From Gloeopeniophorella convolvens (Eukaryota; Basidiomycota; Agaricomycetes; Russulales), in the NCBI GenBank assembly GCA_022496205.1, contig WTXD01000095.1:1-64000 (forward strand): a stretch of 64,000 nucleotides of DNA, given 5' to 3'. Positions 34,173-44,705 of this stretch are shown here, in pieces. Each line of letters begins with the position of its first letter. The first letter of the stretch is position 1. A program made the position numbers and the translations under genes. Below the pieces are notes generated by a model. The model was not told the origin of the DNA, did no database searches, and saw only the letters and a program-made list of their open reading frames with translations.

Positions 34173-36315
34173 TCAGTCGAAGATGTAGGTGATGCCGTAG
34201 AACTCGGCAGAGGGATACTTGCCGAGGATCTGCTTCATGACCCACCAGAGGGGCGTACCATAGGTGACGTGATTCATGCCTCGAGGCATTCCTGAGTGCA
34301 GGATGGCGAGCCCGTCGCCAGAACCCGTGAAGATGAGAGATCCCGAATCGCCGCGGTCCGAAAAGTTGCCAGATTTCTTGCTATGGTTATAGACGACCAT
34401 GTCCCTGGACTCGAGTCCGAGGTCGGTGCAGGTATAGGCCTCCATGCCGGAATAGCGGCCCAATGTGAGCTTAGTCGTGTTGCCGTACTTGGCGACGATA
34501 TAAAGAGGCTTGCCATTCTTGTCCTCCGTGTCGGGATTGTTGATGAGGCGGCGAGGCAGAGCGCGATGGATGGGAGGCTGGAGGTCGGCTGGGATGATCC
34601 TGCCCTCGCGAACGGCAGCGATGGGCCAGAAGAGATCCTCGAGCTCACCGGCGCCGTATTGGTTTCCTGAAGAGTTAAATGTTAGTACGCGAGATTGGAA
34701 TGAAGGGGACGGAACGCACCCAGGTCGACGATGTTACACTCAAAATTCTCGAGCTTCGCCCCATCGACGGTGAATGTGGCAATGTCGCGAGTGTAGTGGC
34801 GGTCGTCAACCCTGACGGAGATCTCGGGAACCCAGTCGACATCACCGAACCTGCGGCCGTTGGTATCCTGCCACTGGGCTTGGACTTCGGCGAAGAGCGT
34901 CTGGAGAGTGGCGTTGTCTTTGTTCTTGGCGTCCGAGGCGATCTGCTTGTGTCCCAGGGCCGTGCTGTTCTTCCTGCCCAACTTCAACCCCAAGTCCGCC
35001 AATTCTCCAGCAAGTCTAACGGCATTGCGAAATCCTGTGTTGACGGCGTCTTCGATCTCGACGACGGCACGAGCGAGACGGCGTTCACCACAGACAAGGA
35101 TGTGCCGAAGGTTGGCCCCATCGAACTCGTAATGGGTGGTCGTGTCGACGGAGGCGACGTGTTTGTTGGTGAGAGCGAGGATCCCATCGCTGGGGGTCGC
35201 CGTTGCTGGTCTTCACCTCCCGGAACAGGAACGTGAGGGTGCCCTGCGCATCGTTGGACTCCCTGACGATGGGGATGCCTGGGCCAGTGTTGAGGGGGTG
35301 ATTGAGGACGAACTGGGACTGGTGTTGTCCTCGACGCTCATCAGAGGTGGGCCGACCAGCCTTTCGACCGACCCTTTGTACCACTCGACGACGACATCGG
35401 TGATCTGGAAGTCAGCGAGGATTTGAAGGATGTCGGGCATGGCATCGCGAACAGCCTCGGCGTTGGTGGTGTTGGGACGAACAGCGATCCACACCACGAC
35501 TGGGCCAAAAGTTTCCTCCTTGCCGTCCTCGACGGTCGAGAAGCGCACTGTCTTCAGCGCAGAGTACGTAAGGCCATGGGCCTTCATCGATGCTAAGATC
35601 TGAGGAGCGACAGAACCCCATACAGCGTTGAGCGGCGTATTGAAGACACCGTGGGCAGTCTTTTTGGGGATTTTGAAGAAGCGAGCTCCAAGCACGGGGA
35701 TGGGGAAGGGGTTGACCTCAAGATCGGAACGCCACATGAGTTCGAGAGGGTTGCCGGAGATGCCGTGATACCAGTACTTCATCTCGAACTTGGAGATCAG
35801 TGCGGGGGCGACGACGGTGAGGGCGTCTGAGTCGTTACTGAGCTGCGAGTAGAGGTTATCGACCTCGCTGATGGTTGGAGACGTGGGAAGGTGGGAGACG
35901 TGGGAGACGTAGGAGAGCCCACAGCGTCTTGTGGGGGAGCCTGGGCTGAGTACCTGCGATTGAGACAGTCGACCATGAAGCAGGTCACGGCTGGAAACGC
36001 AAAAAGATGTGAGTACGTGGGTACTGAAACGCGCAAGAAAGAAGATGAAGAGACTTACTGCCAAGGTTCACGGGGTCAGCCCTCACTTTTTCGACTATGG
36101 CTCTGACACCCGGAGCAACGTCTACAAGGTGGACGGACAATCATGAGTGGGAGATGGACGTGTGTAATGACGAAGCAGCTCACTTTGGCCCAAGAAGTCG
36201 AGGGTTCTGAGCTCTTTGTCGGTCAGGTCGACGATTTCTGCGGGAAACGCTCAGCACTGGTAACGAAGAGGAACGACGGGTGTCACTTACTCTTGTTCCG
36301 ATAAGCAGGATCCAT
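34173..36315 (-). pseudogene. Trypsin-fold (chymotrypsin-like) uncharacterised protein with two apparent frameshifts
   Basis: The C-terminal block reads KSGNFSDRGDSGSLIF, the Ser motif (GDSGS) of chymotrypsin-fold proteases, and a His-motif-like LALTNKHVASVD lies upstream near 35165. An Asp candidate is in VDDRHYTRDIATF. The N-terminus probably starts at ATG 36315 (MDPAYRNK), with short introns, then IVDLTDKELRTLDFLGQ and TCFMVDCLN. The middle part (35213-35860, with NLYSQLSNDSDAL and MKYWYHGISGNPLELMWR) is open. Continuity fails twice: around 35325, where the frame must change within ACAACACCAGTCCCAG, and at about 35192, at a run of five C. Large families of such proteins of unknown role are, as far as I recall, common in Agaricomycetes. 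Either a recent pseudogene or two sequencing indels. Stop at 34173-34175. Confidence 0.6.
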
Positions 36316-36942
36316 GGCGGCAAAAAACAGTTCACGAGAGGTGGTAGTAAGAAAGCGTAAGCAAGTAACTTGTCGATGGGGACGAGTTGGGGAGCGATGG
36401 AAAAACGCGAAGAGGGGATCCTTTTAAGGGCTTCGAGTGAGCCAGTCAAGTCCGTGAATCTCCGTGAATGGTTGACTTCCCGTAGCCATCTAGCACGGGT
36501 TTGCTAGTAGCTATTCTAAACCCTTTTCGCCGAGATGCCGCTGCTTATTCAGCGCTCATGTAAGCCAGTTGGAACTCCGAGGGGTGTCGCTAGATGCTCG
36601 GTCTGAAAGGGGGGGGTACCCACACTGGACATTGATCAAAAATTCGGGGTGGGAAGTACGACGGAAGTGTTGGAATTCAAGCATGTTTTAGGCTAGGAAT
36701 TCTACAAATACACTTCTGGTACCTTTCGGTTGTACTTTTGCAGCACATACAGACGACGTGTGGAGGGTGCATCACGTAAGCTCCAGAACCCAAGGCCCGA
36801 AGGGGCCGTAGTCCACGAAATTCACTAAGTCACGCACGCACAGGTTTGCAACTTTGCTCTAGCCCCTGAGTCACGTCCGCTTCGCATCCTCACCATGCTG
36901 CCCAGGTATGACCTCATCCTCATTCTCTGTAACCGCCAGGAG
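36316..36942. other. Intergenic, nothing recognised
   Basis: About 630 bp between the protease-fold gene start and a solo LTR. It includes the presumed promoter of that gene and a G-run (GGGGGGGTACCC near 36610). No supportable gene. Confidence 0.4.
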
Positions 36943-36947
36943 CGAAG

Positions 36948-37433
36948 TGTTGAGACGGACAGTGTCCTGGCAGCTCTGATTAGATTAGATATGGACCTAA
37001 TGATCAAGGACTATCTTATCTTGTGTACATAATGTTCTAGACTTAAGGCTGTGCTCAGCCCCACATTCGTTTCCATGATTCTGGACTATTCTAGGGCATT
37101 CTATGACCCACCTTGTACTCCGGTACCCACTCTTACTCCGTTTCATGTGGGTCTCCTAGGCTTTCTAAGCAGTGTTTATCACATGCTATCTGTCGCTCCT
37201 TACTGTATATAAGGACCTCTTTCTTCGCCTCTGTAGCCTCAGTCTTTTGACCTTCTCTGACTGAGGCAAGTACACTACCGCTCTTTTCACTTCTACCTTA
37301 TGCTTACCTTACCTTGTAGCGTCACTCTGTGTCCTTCAGGTATTGCACTAATGTATTAGTCTTTTGACCTTCTCTGACTGAGCGTCACTCTGTGTCCTTC
37401 AGTTGTCACTCCACCCTCTGCTGCGCTTCAACA
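36948..37433 (+). mobile_element. Solo LTR, family A, copy 4
   Basis: 486 bp with 5-bp duplication CGAAG (36943-36947 and 37434-37438). Nearly identical to copy 3; TATA box and 9-bp hairpin present. Confidence 0.9.
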
Positions 37434-37438
37434 CGAAG

Positions 37439-37842
37439 GTCCTTCAATCCACCTCTATTGCAGTTCCCGAGGACCACGCGGTTGCATCTAGAAGTTAGAA
37501 CAAGAACATCAGCAAAACCGACCGAGATTGATAAGAGTTGATGAAACTCACTCCCGACGATAACCACAAGACACCCCAAGATGTCGAGTGGTAACGCAAT
37601 GACATAGCAAGATACCGGTTTATCTACATTGCGCGAGCGCTGTCTTGTAGTTATCGACCCCCATCAATGCACGCGTCGTGTCATCTAGTCATATCAATTT
37701 GTTAGTACCTATGACAATGTCTGGTAGATGCAATACATGGACGGTTCATTCGGACTGTGGACTACAACACTGAACTACCAACAAATATCTGTCGTAATTG
37801 GATCCCGTGTGCAGCGCGCGTGCTCGTCGCTCGAGCACTCCC
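37439..37842. other. Spacer between two solo LTRs
   Basis: About 400 bp of unique sequence, no gene seen. Bases 37838-37842 are the left target duplication (CTCCC) of the next LTR. Confidence 0.4.
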
Positions 37843-38210
37843 TGTTGAGACGGACAGTGTCCTGGCGGCTCTGATTAGATTAGATATGGACCTAATGATC
37901 AAGGACTATCTTATCTTGTGTACATAATGTTCTAGACTTAAGGCTGTGCTCAGCCCCACATTCGTTTCCATGTTCTGGACTATTCTAGGGCATTCCATGA
38001 CCCACCTTGTACTCCGGTACCCACTCTTACTCCGTTTCATGTGGGTCTCCTAGGCTTTCTAAGCAGTGTTTATCACATGCTATCTGTCGCTCCTTACTGT
38101 ATATAAGGACCTCTTTCTTCGCCTTTGTAGCCTCAGTCTTTTGACCTTCTCTGACTGAGCGTCACTCTGTGTCCTTCAGTTGTCACTCCACCCTTTGCTG
38201 CGCTTCAACA
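37843..38210 (+). mobile_element. Solo LTR, family A, copy 5, internally deleted
   Basis: 368 bp with 5-bp duplication CTCCC (37838-37842 and 38211-38215). It lacks about 118 bp between the two CTTTTGACCTTCTCTGACTG motifs found in the full LTR, as expected from slippage or recombination between them. One such motif remains. Confidence 0.9.
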
Positions 38211-38283
38211 CTCCCCAAATCGTGTGCGCAGCACCCAATAAGGCTGTTTTCACTATGGACTCGTACTTTGTAAAAAGTCGTGT

Positions 38284-38900
38284 CTACGTCGAGCCAACGT
38301 GCAGTATACGAGCCGGGTCCCAGGGCATCGTCACGCGCAGGGGATAATGAGCCCATGGGGATGTGCGCGAAGCGCAGCTGGCATGCGCGCCCGTCTGCGG
38401 GCGCGTGCTCTTCCTGCTTGCATGTGCGGCGGCCTCTGTATACGCGACGGCATGCATCGAGTCGTCAATGACGTCCAGCCCGTTGTCCGAGTTGTCGTCT
38501 GCACTGTGCTGCACCTGCTGCTGCAGCGTCGCGTGCTTCACACACTGGAGCTGCTCTGCGTGCGCCTTGTTGCGTGCATGTGCGTCATGCACGGCGAGGA
38601 ATGTGCCGATGCTGGGTATCTCCGCGTCTGAGCCTGAGTCGGTGGGCTGTAGCATGTGGGCTCGCGGGCGCGTGGAACGGGCTGTCGTCGGGGGTTGGTC
38701 CGGGCTTCTTGTACGTGGCAGTGAGCGCGAGCACGGGGCCGAGCAGCCTGGTTGGGCTTGGGGGCCTCATCGTCCTCTTCATGGGCATCTCGAATCGACT
38801 CACCTCCACGCGGTGAATGATGCACGGGTGCAGAACGGGGGACGCATGTACCTGGAAGAGGGGGTGTGGGACGCCGCCACCGATGTGCACACTTAGCACG
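38284..38900 (-). CDS. Uncharacterised protein fragment, low confidence
   Basis: A minus frame at 38284-38655 (123 codons) has protein-like composition: IPSIGTFLAVHDAHARNKAH, an acidic stretch (DDNSDNGLDVIDDS), then WAHYPLRVTMPWDPARIL. A second minus frame at 38585-38899 (SVHIGGGVPHPLFQVHA, VEVSRFEMPMKRTMR) may be an upstream exon. I do not recognise a family. The region is GC-rich with overlapping frames, including a longer 317-codon minus frame (38538-39491) that looks like noise. Could be part of a decayed mobile element. Confidence 0.3.
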
Positions 38901-39394
38901 CGCGCACGTAGTTGTGCTCAGGACCCAGTACCCGTGCACAGAGATGAAGAGTGTCCAGGGAAAAGGCCCAACAGCCGTCGTGCCTGTGTGCGCTGTAGTG
39001 ACACAGTGCACCTGAGTCACTGCACGTGGCGTTACATGGCTTGAGTCGCTGCATATGTGTGATCTTGGGTTGATCTGGCAGTGTGCAGCGGGCGTGAGTG
39101 CGGTGGGGCATTGGCAGGGTAGGGTGCGCGCGGTTGACGTGCGGGACAGTGCAGTGCAGGCACAGTGCAGTGGGTGGCATAGGGCATGGGGTGGGCGTGC
39201 ATAGCATCGGTATAGTACGGCGGCGACGGGGAATAGTGTTGGCGGGGGTGTTAAGTCAGGCACAGGTAAGGGAGCATGGAAGTAGTGCATGTGTCCGCAT
39301 CCATGCTGGTGCCCTGCGCTATGCCGACACCCACCGAACTGTATCCCAGCCTCATACAGCGCAACGAGCACTGTTGAAGACGGTGGGAACGATT

Positions 39395-39424
39395 GCATGG
39401 GCATGGGCATGGGCATGGGCATGG
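39395..39424. repeat. Hexanucleotide microsatellite (GCATGG)5
   Basis: Five perfect tandem copies of GCATGG. Confidence 0.9.
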
Positions 39425-39499
39425 TGAGGAGTCCAATGGATGACGGGATGGCGGTGGTGGTAGCGTTGGAAAGTAGAGGGAGAGACAACAATGCAAATA

Positions 39500-40556
39500 T
39501 GGCATCGGCGAGGGCGGGGGGAGATAAGGAGGGGCCGTGTGCATGCAGTCACTTAGAGCTTTTCACGCTAAGTTGAATTATTGGCGCAGTGAGTGACAGT
39601 GACCGGCGTTACCGGCAGAACCCGGCGTTGCACAACGCCTCGCCGACGCGTCATCGTGCTCTTTCCTCAGACTACTATCTCTGTGCGCCTCCTTGTCTTC
39701 AATCTCTGTGCTTGGTCTTTTCTGTGCTGTTTTTTTTCTGTGCTTGGTTCTTTCTGTGCCACTCTGTCTTTGCCTGGCTAGTCTTAGGCTCCTTACTGCC
39801 ACTCTCTGAGTCTTTGCCTGGTGCTATCCTTCTCTGCTAGAGCGAGTTTGGTGCATCCTACCCTTTATATATGCGCATGGATTCATCACAGATCCCACCC
39901 ACTGATCCCATCCACGCACAGAACTAGGTCTTTCCCCTGGCACACATCAACTCGGTCGTGTCACGATCTCAGCCCGCGGCTTCCGGGCCGGGCGAACTGA
40001 CCCCGACGATCCTTCTGACGACTGCAGATGCCCGTGCCAACTTGGTGCGGTACGATCAGCAGCAGGAGGGACTGACGAGCATAGATGACCGGCTTCGACA
40101 CCTCGCCCTTGGACCGAGTTCTCCGCAGTCACGTGACCGAGCACGTGATGAGACTCGTGACCGGGCCTAGGCCATGACGCTGACGAAACACGGATGACTC
40201 ACTGCTGACTGATGGTGACGTCAGCTGAGTGAGCGTTCAGTCAGCATGTCTATTTATAGCATGCCCCACTTGTACTCCGCGCTTCCTGACCCACATGAAC
40301 CCGAACCAGTTGCTTAGTCAGTAGGTACCCTTGTAGTATATAAGGACCTGCCAGTAGCGTCTTAGCTCCTTAGCTTTGACCTCCTATAATATACTGGAGT
40401 TTCAGTGGCATCCTCTAGTGTGCTTGAACGCCACCCGACTTGCCCCATCGCTCTTCATCCTCTACTGCGACCGCGAGGCTTAGGTCTTGCAAGTCCTTCG
40501 GCAGAACCCCTGCACAGCACGTGACAGGTCGAGCCCGTCTTTCGTGAAAAGGCCGA
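39500..40556. other. Unassigned region with LTR-like promoter features
   Basis: No gene is supported. TGTCACGATCTCAG at about 39959, a CACGTG-containing stretch near 40131-40150, GACGTCAGCTGAGTGAGCG near 40217 and a TATA box (AGTATATAAGG near 40335) resemble the organisation of the G1 LTRs, so a decayed LTR (roughly 39959-40440) is possible. No partner copy is present to fix the ends. Confidence 0.3.
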
Positions 40557-40589
40557 GTGTGTACGCATCCCTGTCCTGCTGCACCCGTA

Positions 40590-41880
40590 CCTTGTGCTGA
40601 CACGGATGCACTGCAGCTGCGCAATGTTTTCCTGCAGCTTGCGGATGAGCAGGCCGCGCCGCACATGCCCCAGGCGGTCCCCGCACACACTGATGACGCG
40701 TTGTTAGGGTCCAGCGGTCTCTACGCTCGGAAACCTCGGATCTGGGTATTTTGCCCTGCAAAGCGATCGGGTTGAGCTGGGTAGCGAAGGATGTGACCCC
40801 AGACTGCCCTTGAGCGCAGATGCGAGCTTGTACGTTTGTATATTGCAGTTCCCTTTACTTCCTTTTCTTTCCTGGTTCCTTTACACTTTCAGGTTGCAGG
40901 AAACCCTTGTACCTACCGGATTTGGCTTCGGGTTCCCACGTAGTCAGTAGTACTGCATCCTGTAGTGTTTTGGATCAAAAAGCTTCCTTTCCCCGGTGCT
41001 CTCATCTCATTTCGGGTCTGCGTCGCGTTCAGAGACTCTCCCTCACTCTCTGGAGGGCCCGAGGCCTTCCAGGACCTTCGGGTCAGCTTCAGGTTGTGTT
41101 CCTGCGAGTTCGGGTCCTTTCCTCGCATTTCCGATCAGATCCTTGCAGTCACTAGCTCATCCTATTGCTCATCCGACCACCCAATCCTCACTGTCCCATC
41201 ACCCCTGGCGACTATAGCAACTCCCCTCAGTCCACATCTCTAGCTGGACTTAGGATATCAGCGTTTGCACTGGTGCACTCAACGCTCGAGCCCGCGTGCC
41301 ACCACGTGTCTCCAGCACCGGACCACCCCGAGTGCGTCATGCCCATGCCCACGCCCCGCGCCCCGTCGTTGATATGCTTGCGTGGCTAGCCCACGCAATG
41401 CTCGATATCATTGGCAAGGCCGGTGCGCACCCCCGTGTCCGCCTGCGCCTGTGACTGACACGCTGCTGCAGGTTTCGGCTACACCTTCTACGTGCTCCTG
41501 CCGCCTGGGAGCGGCCCACATGTGGCAGACGTGGCAGAGACGAGCTCGTGTGTGCGTTTTCAGCAATCTTTTCAACCGCACGCAATTCTGTGTAATGACC
41601 GTGCTTACCGTGTAGTTCCCTGTGCTCCGGCAATTCGTGTGTGCATGCCGTGTATGTGTGCGATTGGATGCTGACTGTGTGTGCATGCAGTGTCCGAATA
41701 CACGCGCGATGCAAGAGGCGCGGGACAAGATGCACCACATTGGCACGCAGCTCATCAGCGAGTGTAAGGCCAAGCATGCAGACGCCAAGCCCGCGCCAGC
41801 GACGCACAATATTCTCTCCATCCTCCGCCCGTGCCCGCATCCCGCCCTCCCGCAAGCCAATCAATCCCCCGCAGTCTGCG
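40590..41880 (+). pseudogene. Cytochrome P450 fragment, interrupted by an LTR
   Basis: Three P450-like pieces occur in order. Before the LTR, about 40600-40700 reads TDALQLRNVFLQLADEQ, like the helix C region. After the LTR, 41364-41424 reads VVDMLAWLAHAMLDIIGKA, then a 47-nt GTGCGC..CTGCAG intron and GFGYTF, matching the helix E region (LDVIG.AGFGY) of fungal P450s. Finally 41700-41815 reads MQEARDKMHHIGTQLISECK and NILSIL, like the helix F/G-H region. The I-helix AG.ET motif, the ExxR and the Cys haem loop are absent; the gene stops after about 41880. The intervening parts are out of frame. A membrane-bound monooxygenase in life, clearly non-functional here. Confidence 0.6.
40702..41260 (+). 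mobile_element. Solo LTR, family D, inside the P450 remnant
   Basis: 559 bp, TGTTAGGGTCCAGCGG to TAGGATATCA, flanked by GCGT (40698-40701 and 41261-41264). It is the CpG-rich, best-preserved member of the family also seen at 8892-9015 and 10606-10994. No internal region is attached. Confidence 0.75.
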
Positions 41881-42300
41881 CAAATGCAGCCACCTCCCCT
41901 GCACACGTGCTCTCACACACCGATTGGCTGACCCAGCGTGGGGGCACACCACGTGAGCAGAGTCTTAGCAGAGGCGTGCAGGAGAGTAGTATGTATGTGA
42001 GCTATAGTATAGTGCTTCAATACATGTGTTCGATTTTCATATATCTTTGTGTGATCACGGTTTGGGAGGTCCATCAAGGTTCATCTTTGGCATACCTAGC
42101 AAGATTGTAGTTGATAAGTATTTATAAACTACATCAAGGTTGATCAATACTATCAAGAGTGGTGGTTCTCGTCAACATTGTTGAGTTTCATAGACCCCAA
42201 GACTTGCATTGATAAACCTTAGGGGAATTAGATGTGAATTGATATTGATGATGATGATGATAGTGTTGATAATCGATTATATATACATATAAACTGTGGT
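41881..42300. other. Unassigned AT-richer spacer
   Basis: No gene recognised. A short GAT-rich microsatellite (TTGATATTGATGATGATGATGATAG) lies near 42239-42265. Confidence 0.35.
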
Positions 42301-42336
42301 ACATTTTGCTGATGAAACTGCACACAAGCAGGCAAA

Positions 42337-42660
42337 ATGTACCACGAGAATGAGCGCCGCCAATGGGGGCGTGCCCGCGCTACACGAAAACATGCAAGAG
42401 AAGATGTTCCTTCAGCACCCCCGAAGCAACGGCGCATACATTTGGATATTTTCGATGGAGGGGGCGAGGACGCGATGGGAGATGGCGAGGACCTAGCAGC
42501 GCCTTCGACAAAGGTGAGCTGGTCACACTTGGGATGCAACGTCCTAATATGTATGCATCTCCCGTGGAGACCCTGCGTGGTTCTCCTGACCAGGTGAAAA
42601 TGATTTTCCGCATCGCCTTAAAGAGCTTGATCTTTTTTTCAGTGACAACACGAAGGCAGG
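42337..42660 (+). CDS. Small uncharacterised reading frame, doubtful
   Basis: ATG at 42337 opens a basic N-terminus (ENERRQWGRARATRKHARED, then PPKQRRIHLDIFDG) followed by an acidic stretch (GEDAMGDGEDLAAP). A GTGAGC..GACCAG intron at about 42514-42594 would join it to VKMIFRIALKS. A CT-rich imperfect repeat (GCTCTCGCCTGTGCTCTC type, 42715-42830) follows. No family recognised; may be an exon of a lost gene. Confidence 0.25.
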
Positions 42661-43049
42661 AGCCCTGCAGCACCATCGCTTCTCTGACCACCATCATGGC
42701 ATTCTCCCTATGTATCTGCTCTCGCCTGTGCTCTCTCTCTCTCTTTCTCACTCTCGCTTGTGCTCTCGTTCTCGCCTGTGCTCTCGTTTGCTCTCATGTT
42801 TCTGCTCTCGCTCGTGGCTCCCTCTCTCTTGCTGCTGGTCTAGCTCTATTGTCTCTCTCCGGCTATGCATGAGGGGTAGATGGGGATCCCACCAGCTGTC
42901 CTACCAAAGTGATTGAGGTGCTGACCAGGTCTTGGGTAGACTTTAGTAAGTGGAAAGCCTACATACAGGCTAATGCTCATTGGAGACATTACCGACAGTA
43001 ATTTCCGTCCATGCGAACAATTTGAGGGACGAGACATGCGCATGCAACT

Positions 43050-43444
43050 CACGTCGCACTGACCCGCGCCGTGTCACGACAACACCAACGTGCCGGAGCA
43101 GCAGGTTTTGCTGCATAACGCAGCCGTAACGTGGCGCAGAGACACGCATCCTGCAAAACTGTCACCGCCGCCTCCTCCGCTGCATGGTTCCGCCAACAAA
43201 AACTACAACCGTGGGCCCGCCTCGTCCCTACCCCCACCCTGCATGCCGTTGCGCGGCGCCGTCACCACCGTCCCACGCAGGCGTAGATCCGAACTGGTGT
43301 GCAGTCACATGCGTCATCGGACAGCTGTTGTTGCGTTCGGTGAGCGGCGCCTCAAACCTGGGAGGGATGACGCGCGCAGCCCCCATGTCAACCATTCCCC
43401 GCCCTTTCTATTGTGTCTCGAATGTCTCGGGGACTTACAGAGGG
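43050..43444. other. Unassigned sequence left of the G2 element
   Basis: GC-rich with overlapping short frames on both strands. No supportable gene. It forms the presumed left flank of the G2 3' LTR. Confidence 0.3.
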
Positions 43445-43878
43445 TGTCTGCATGTATATACATGTTATGAAATCTAATTGCGATCTCTGTATTGATGTGC
43501 ATGCTATGAATGTGGTAGTGAAAGCAAGCGTGAGCGCACCAGGGCACGAAGGACCGGGCCAGGGCACACAATTGAAGAGAGGTCCCAGAAGTACATGGTT
43601 TATTCGGCATTACTGTGACGCTTTTGGGATACTTCCTGTGTAATGGCGGTAGTCCTTGATGCACTCCAAAAGTAACCAGGACCCACTATACTAGTGGGGT
43701 GAATTTGATGACTCGTGAAGTATGTACAAAAAGGCTAACGTCCTCGCGTCACGAGCGACGTCCTTATATACGCTTTTCGATAATCACGAGTGACCGGTTA
43801 TCACCCAACCGGTATGATCCTAAACCCATAACGATTCGTCTCCGGCCAGTGCACGTGTGGTACACGTGCGCCCTTACA
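43445..43878 (-). mobile_element. 3' LTR of G2 (left boundary tentative)
   Basis: The right boundary is clear: reading the minus strand, the polypurine tract ends and TGTAAGGGCGCACG begins at 43878. A TATA box (GTATATAAGGACG) lies near 43770. The left end is set at TGTCTGCATG (43445) because it gives TG..CA ends and a size of 434 bp, but no second copy is in the window to confirm it. Confidence 0.55.
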
Positions 43879-43892
43879 TCCTCCCCCTCTGG
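43879..43892 (-). promoter_or_regulatory. Polypurine tract of G2
   Basis: On the minus strand CCAGAGGGGGAGGA directly precedes the LTR start TGTAAGG. This is the expected primer site for plus-strand DNA synthesis and fixes the 3' LTR boundary. Confidence 0.8.
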
Positions 43893-44220
43893 ATTGGCCT
43901 GCAATCCAGAACGTATAAGTCCTCGCGCATCGCGTCAGTACCGTCGTCGGTCGAATCAACAGCGTGATCGGCGCCCGCGACGTAGTTCACGGCGACGGGC
44001 AGCGCACGGGCGACAGTGCTATCGTAGTTCACGGTAGACTGCGCCAAGTGGTTGTTCGCGTTCGACGAGGTACTGCCGTTAAGTCCAACAGTGTGATCGA
44101 CGCCTGCGACATAGTTCACGGCGACAGACGGCACACGGTCAACAGAGCCAACGTAGTTCACGGTGGTCTGCACCAGATGGTTGTTTGACTTCGACGAGGT
44201 GTCGGCGATGCGGGTAGAGG

Positions 44221-44705
44221 TGTTGAAGCGCAGCAGAGGGTGGAGTGACAACTGAAGGACACAAAGTGACGCTCAGTCAGAGAAGGTCAAAAGACTTATA
44301 TATTAGTGCAATACCTGAAGGACACAAAGTGACGCTATAAGGTAAAGTAAGCATAAGGTAGAAGTGAAAGGAGTGGTAGTGTACTTGCCTCAGTCAGAGA
44401 AGGTCAAAAGACTGAGGCTATAAAGGCGAAAGAGGAGGTCCTTTTATACAAGTAAGGAACGACAATAGCATGTGATAAACAATGCTTAGAAAGCCTAGGA
44501 GACCCACATGAAACGGAGTAAGAGTGAGTACCAGAGTATAGGGTGGATCATGGAATGCCCTAGAATAGTCCAGAACATGGAAACAAATGTGGGGCTAAGC
44601 ACAGCCTTAAGTCTAGAACATTATGTACACAAGATAAGATAGTCCTTGATCATTAGGTCCATATCTAATCTAATCAGAGCCGCCAGGACACTGTCCGTCT
44701 CAACA
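44221..44705 (-). mobile_element. Solo LTR, family A, copy 6, inside G2
   Basis: 485 bp in minus orientation with 5-bp duplication AGAGG (44216-44220 and 44706-44710). Removing it together with one duplication restores the G2 reading frame. Confidence 0.9.

Noticed and set aside
38538..39491. 317-codon minus-strand open frame
   Set aside because: Composition is dominated by His, Pro, Thr and Ser with no motif, it overlaps several other frames in GC-rich DNA and includes a hexanucleotide microsatellite. Better explained as chance.
40415..40761. Minus frames of 77-93 codons next to the P450 remnant
   Set aside because: Three overlapping frames look equally coding-like, and the plus strand better fits the P450 reading.
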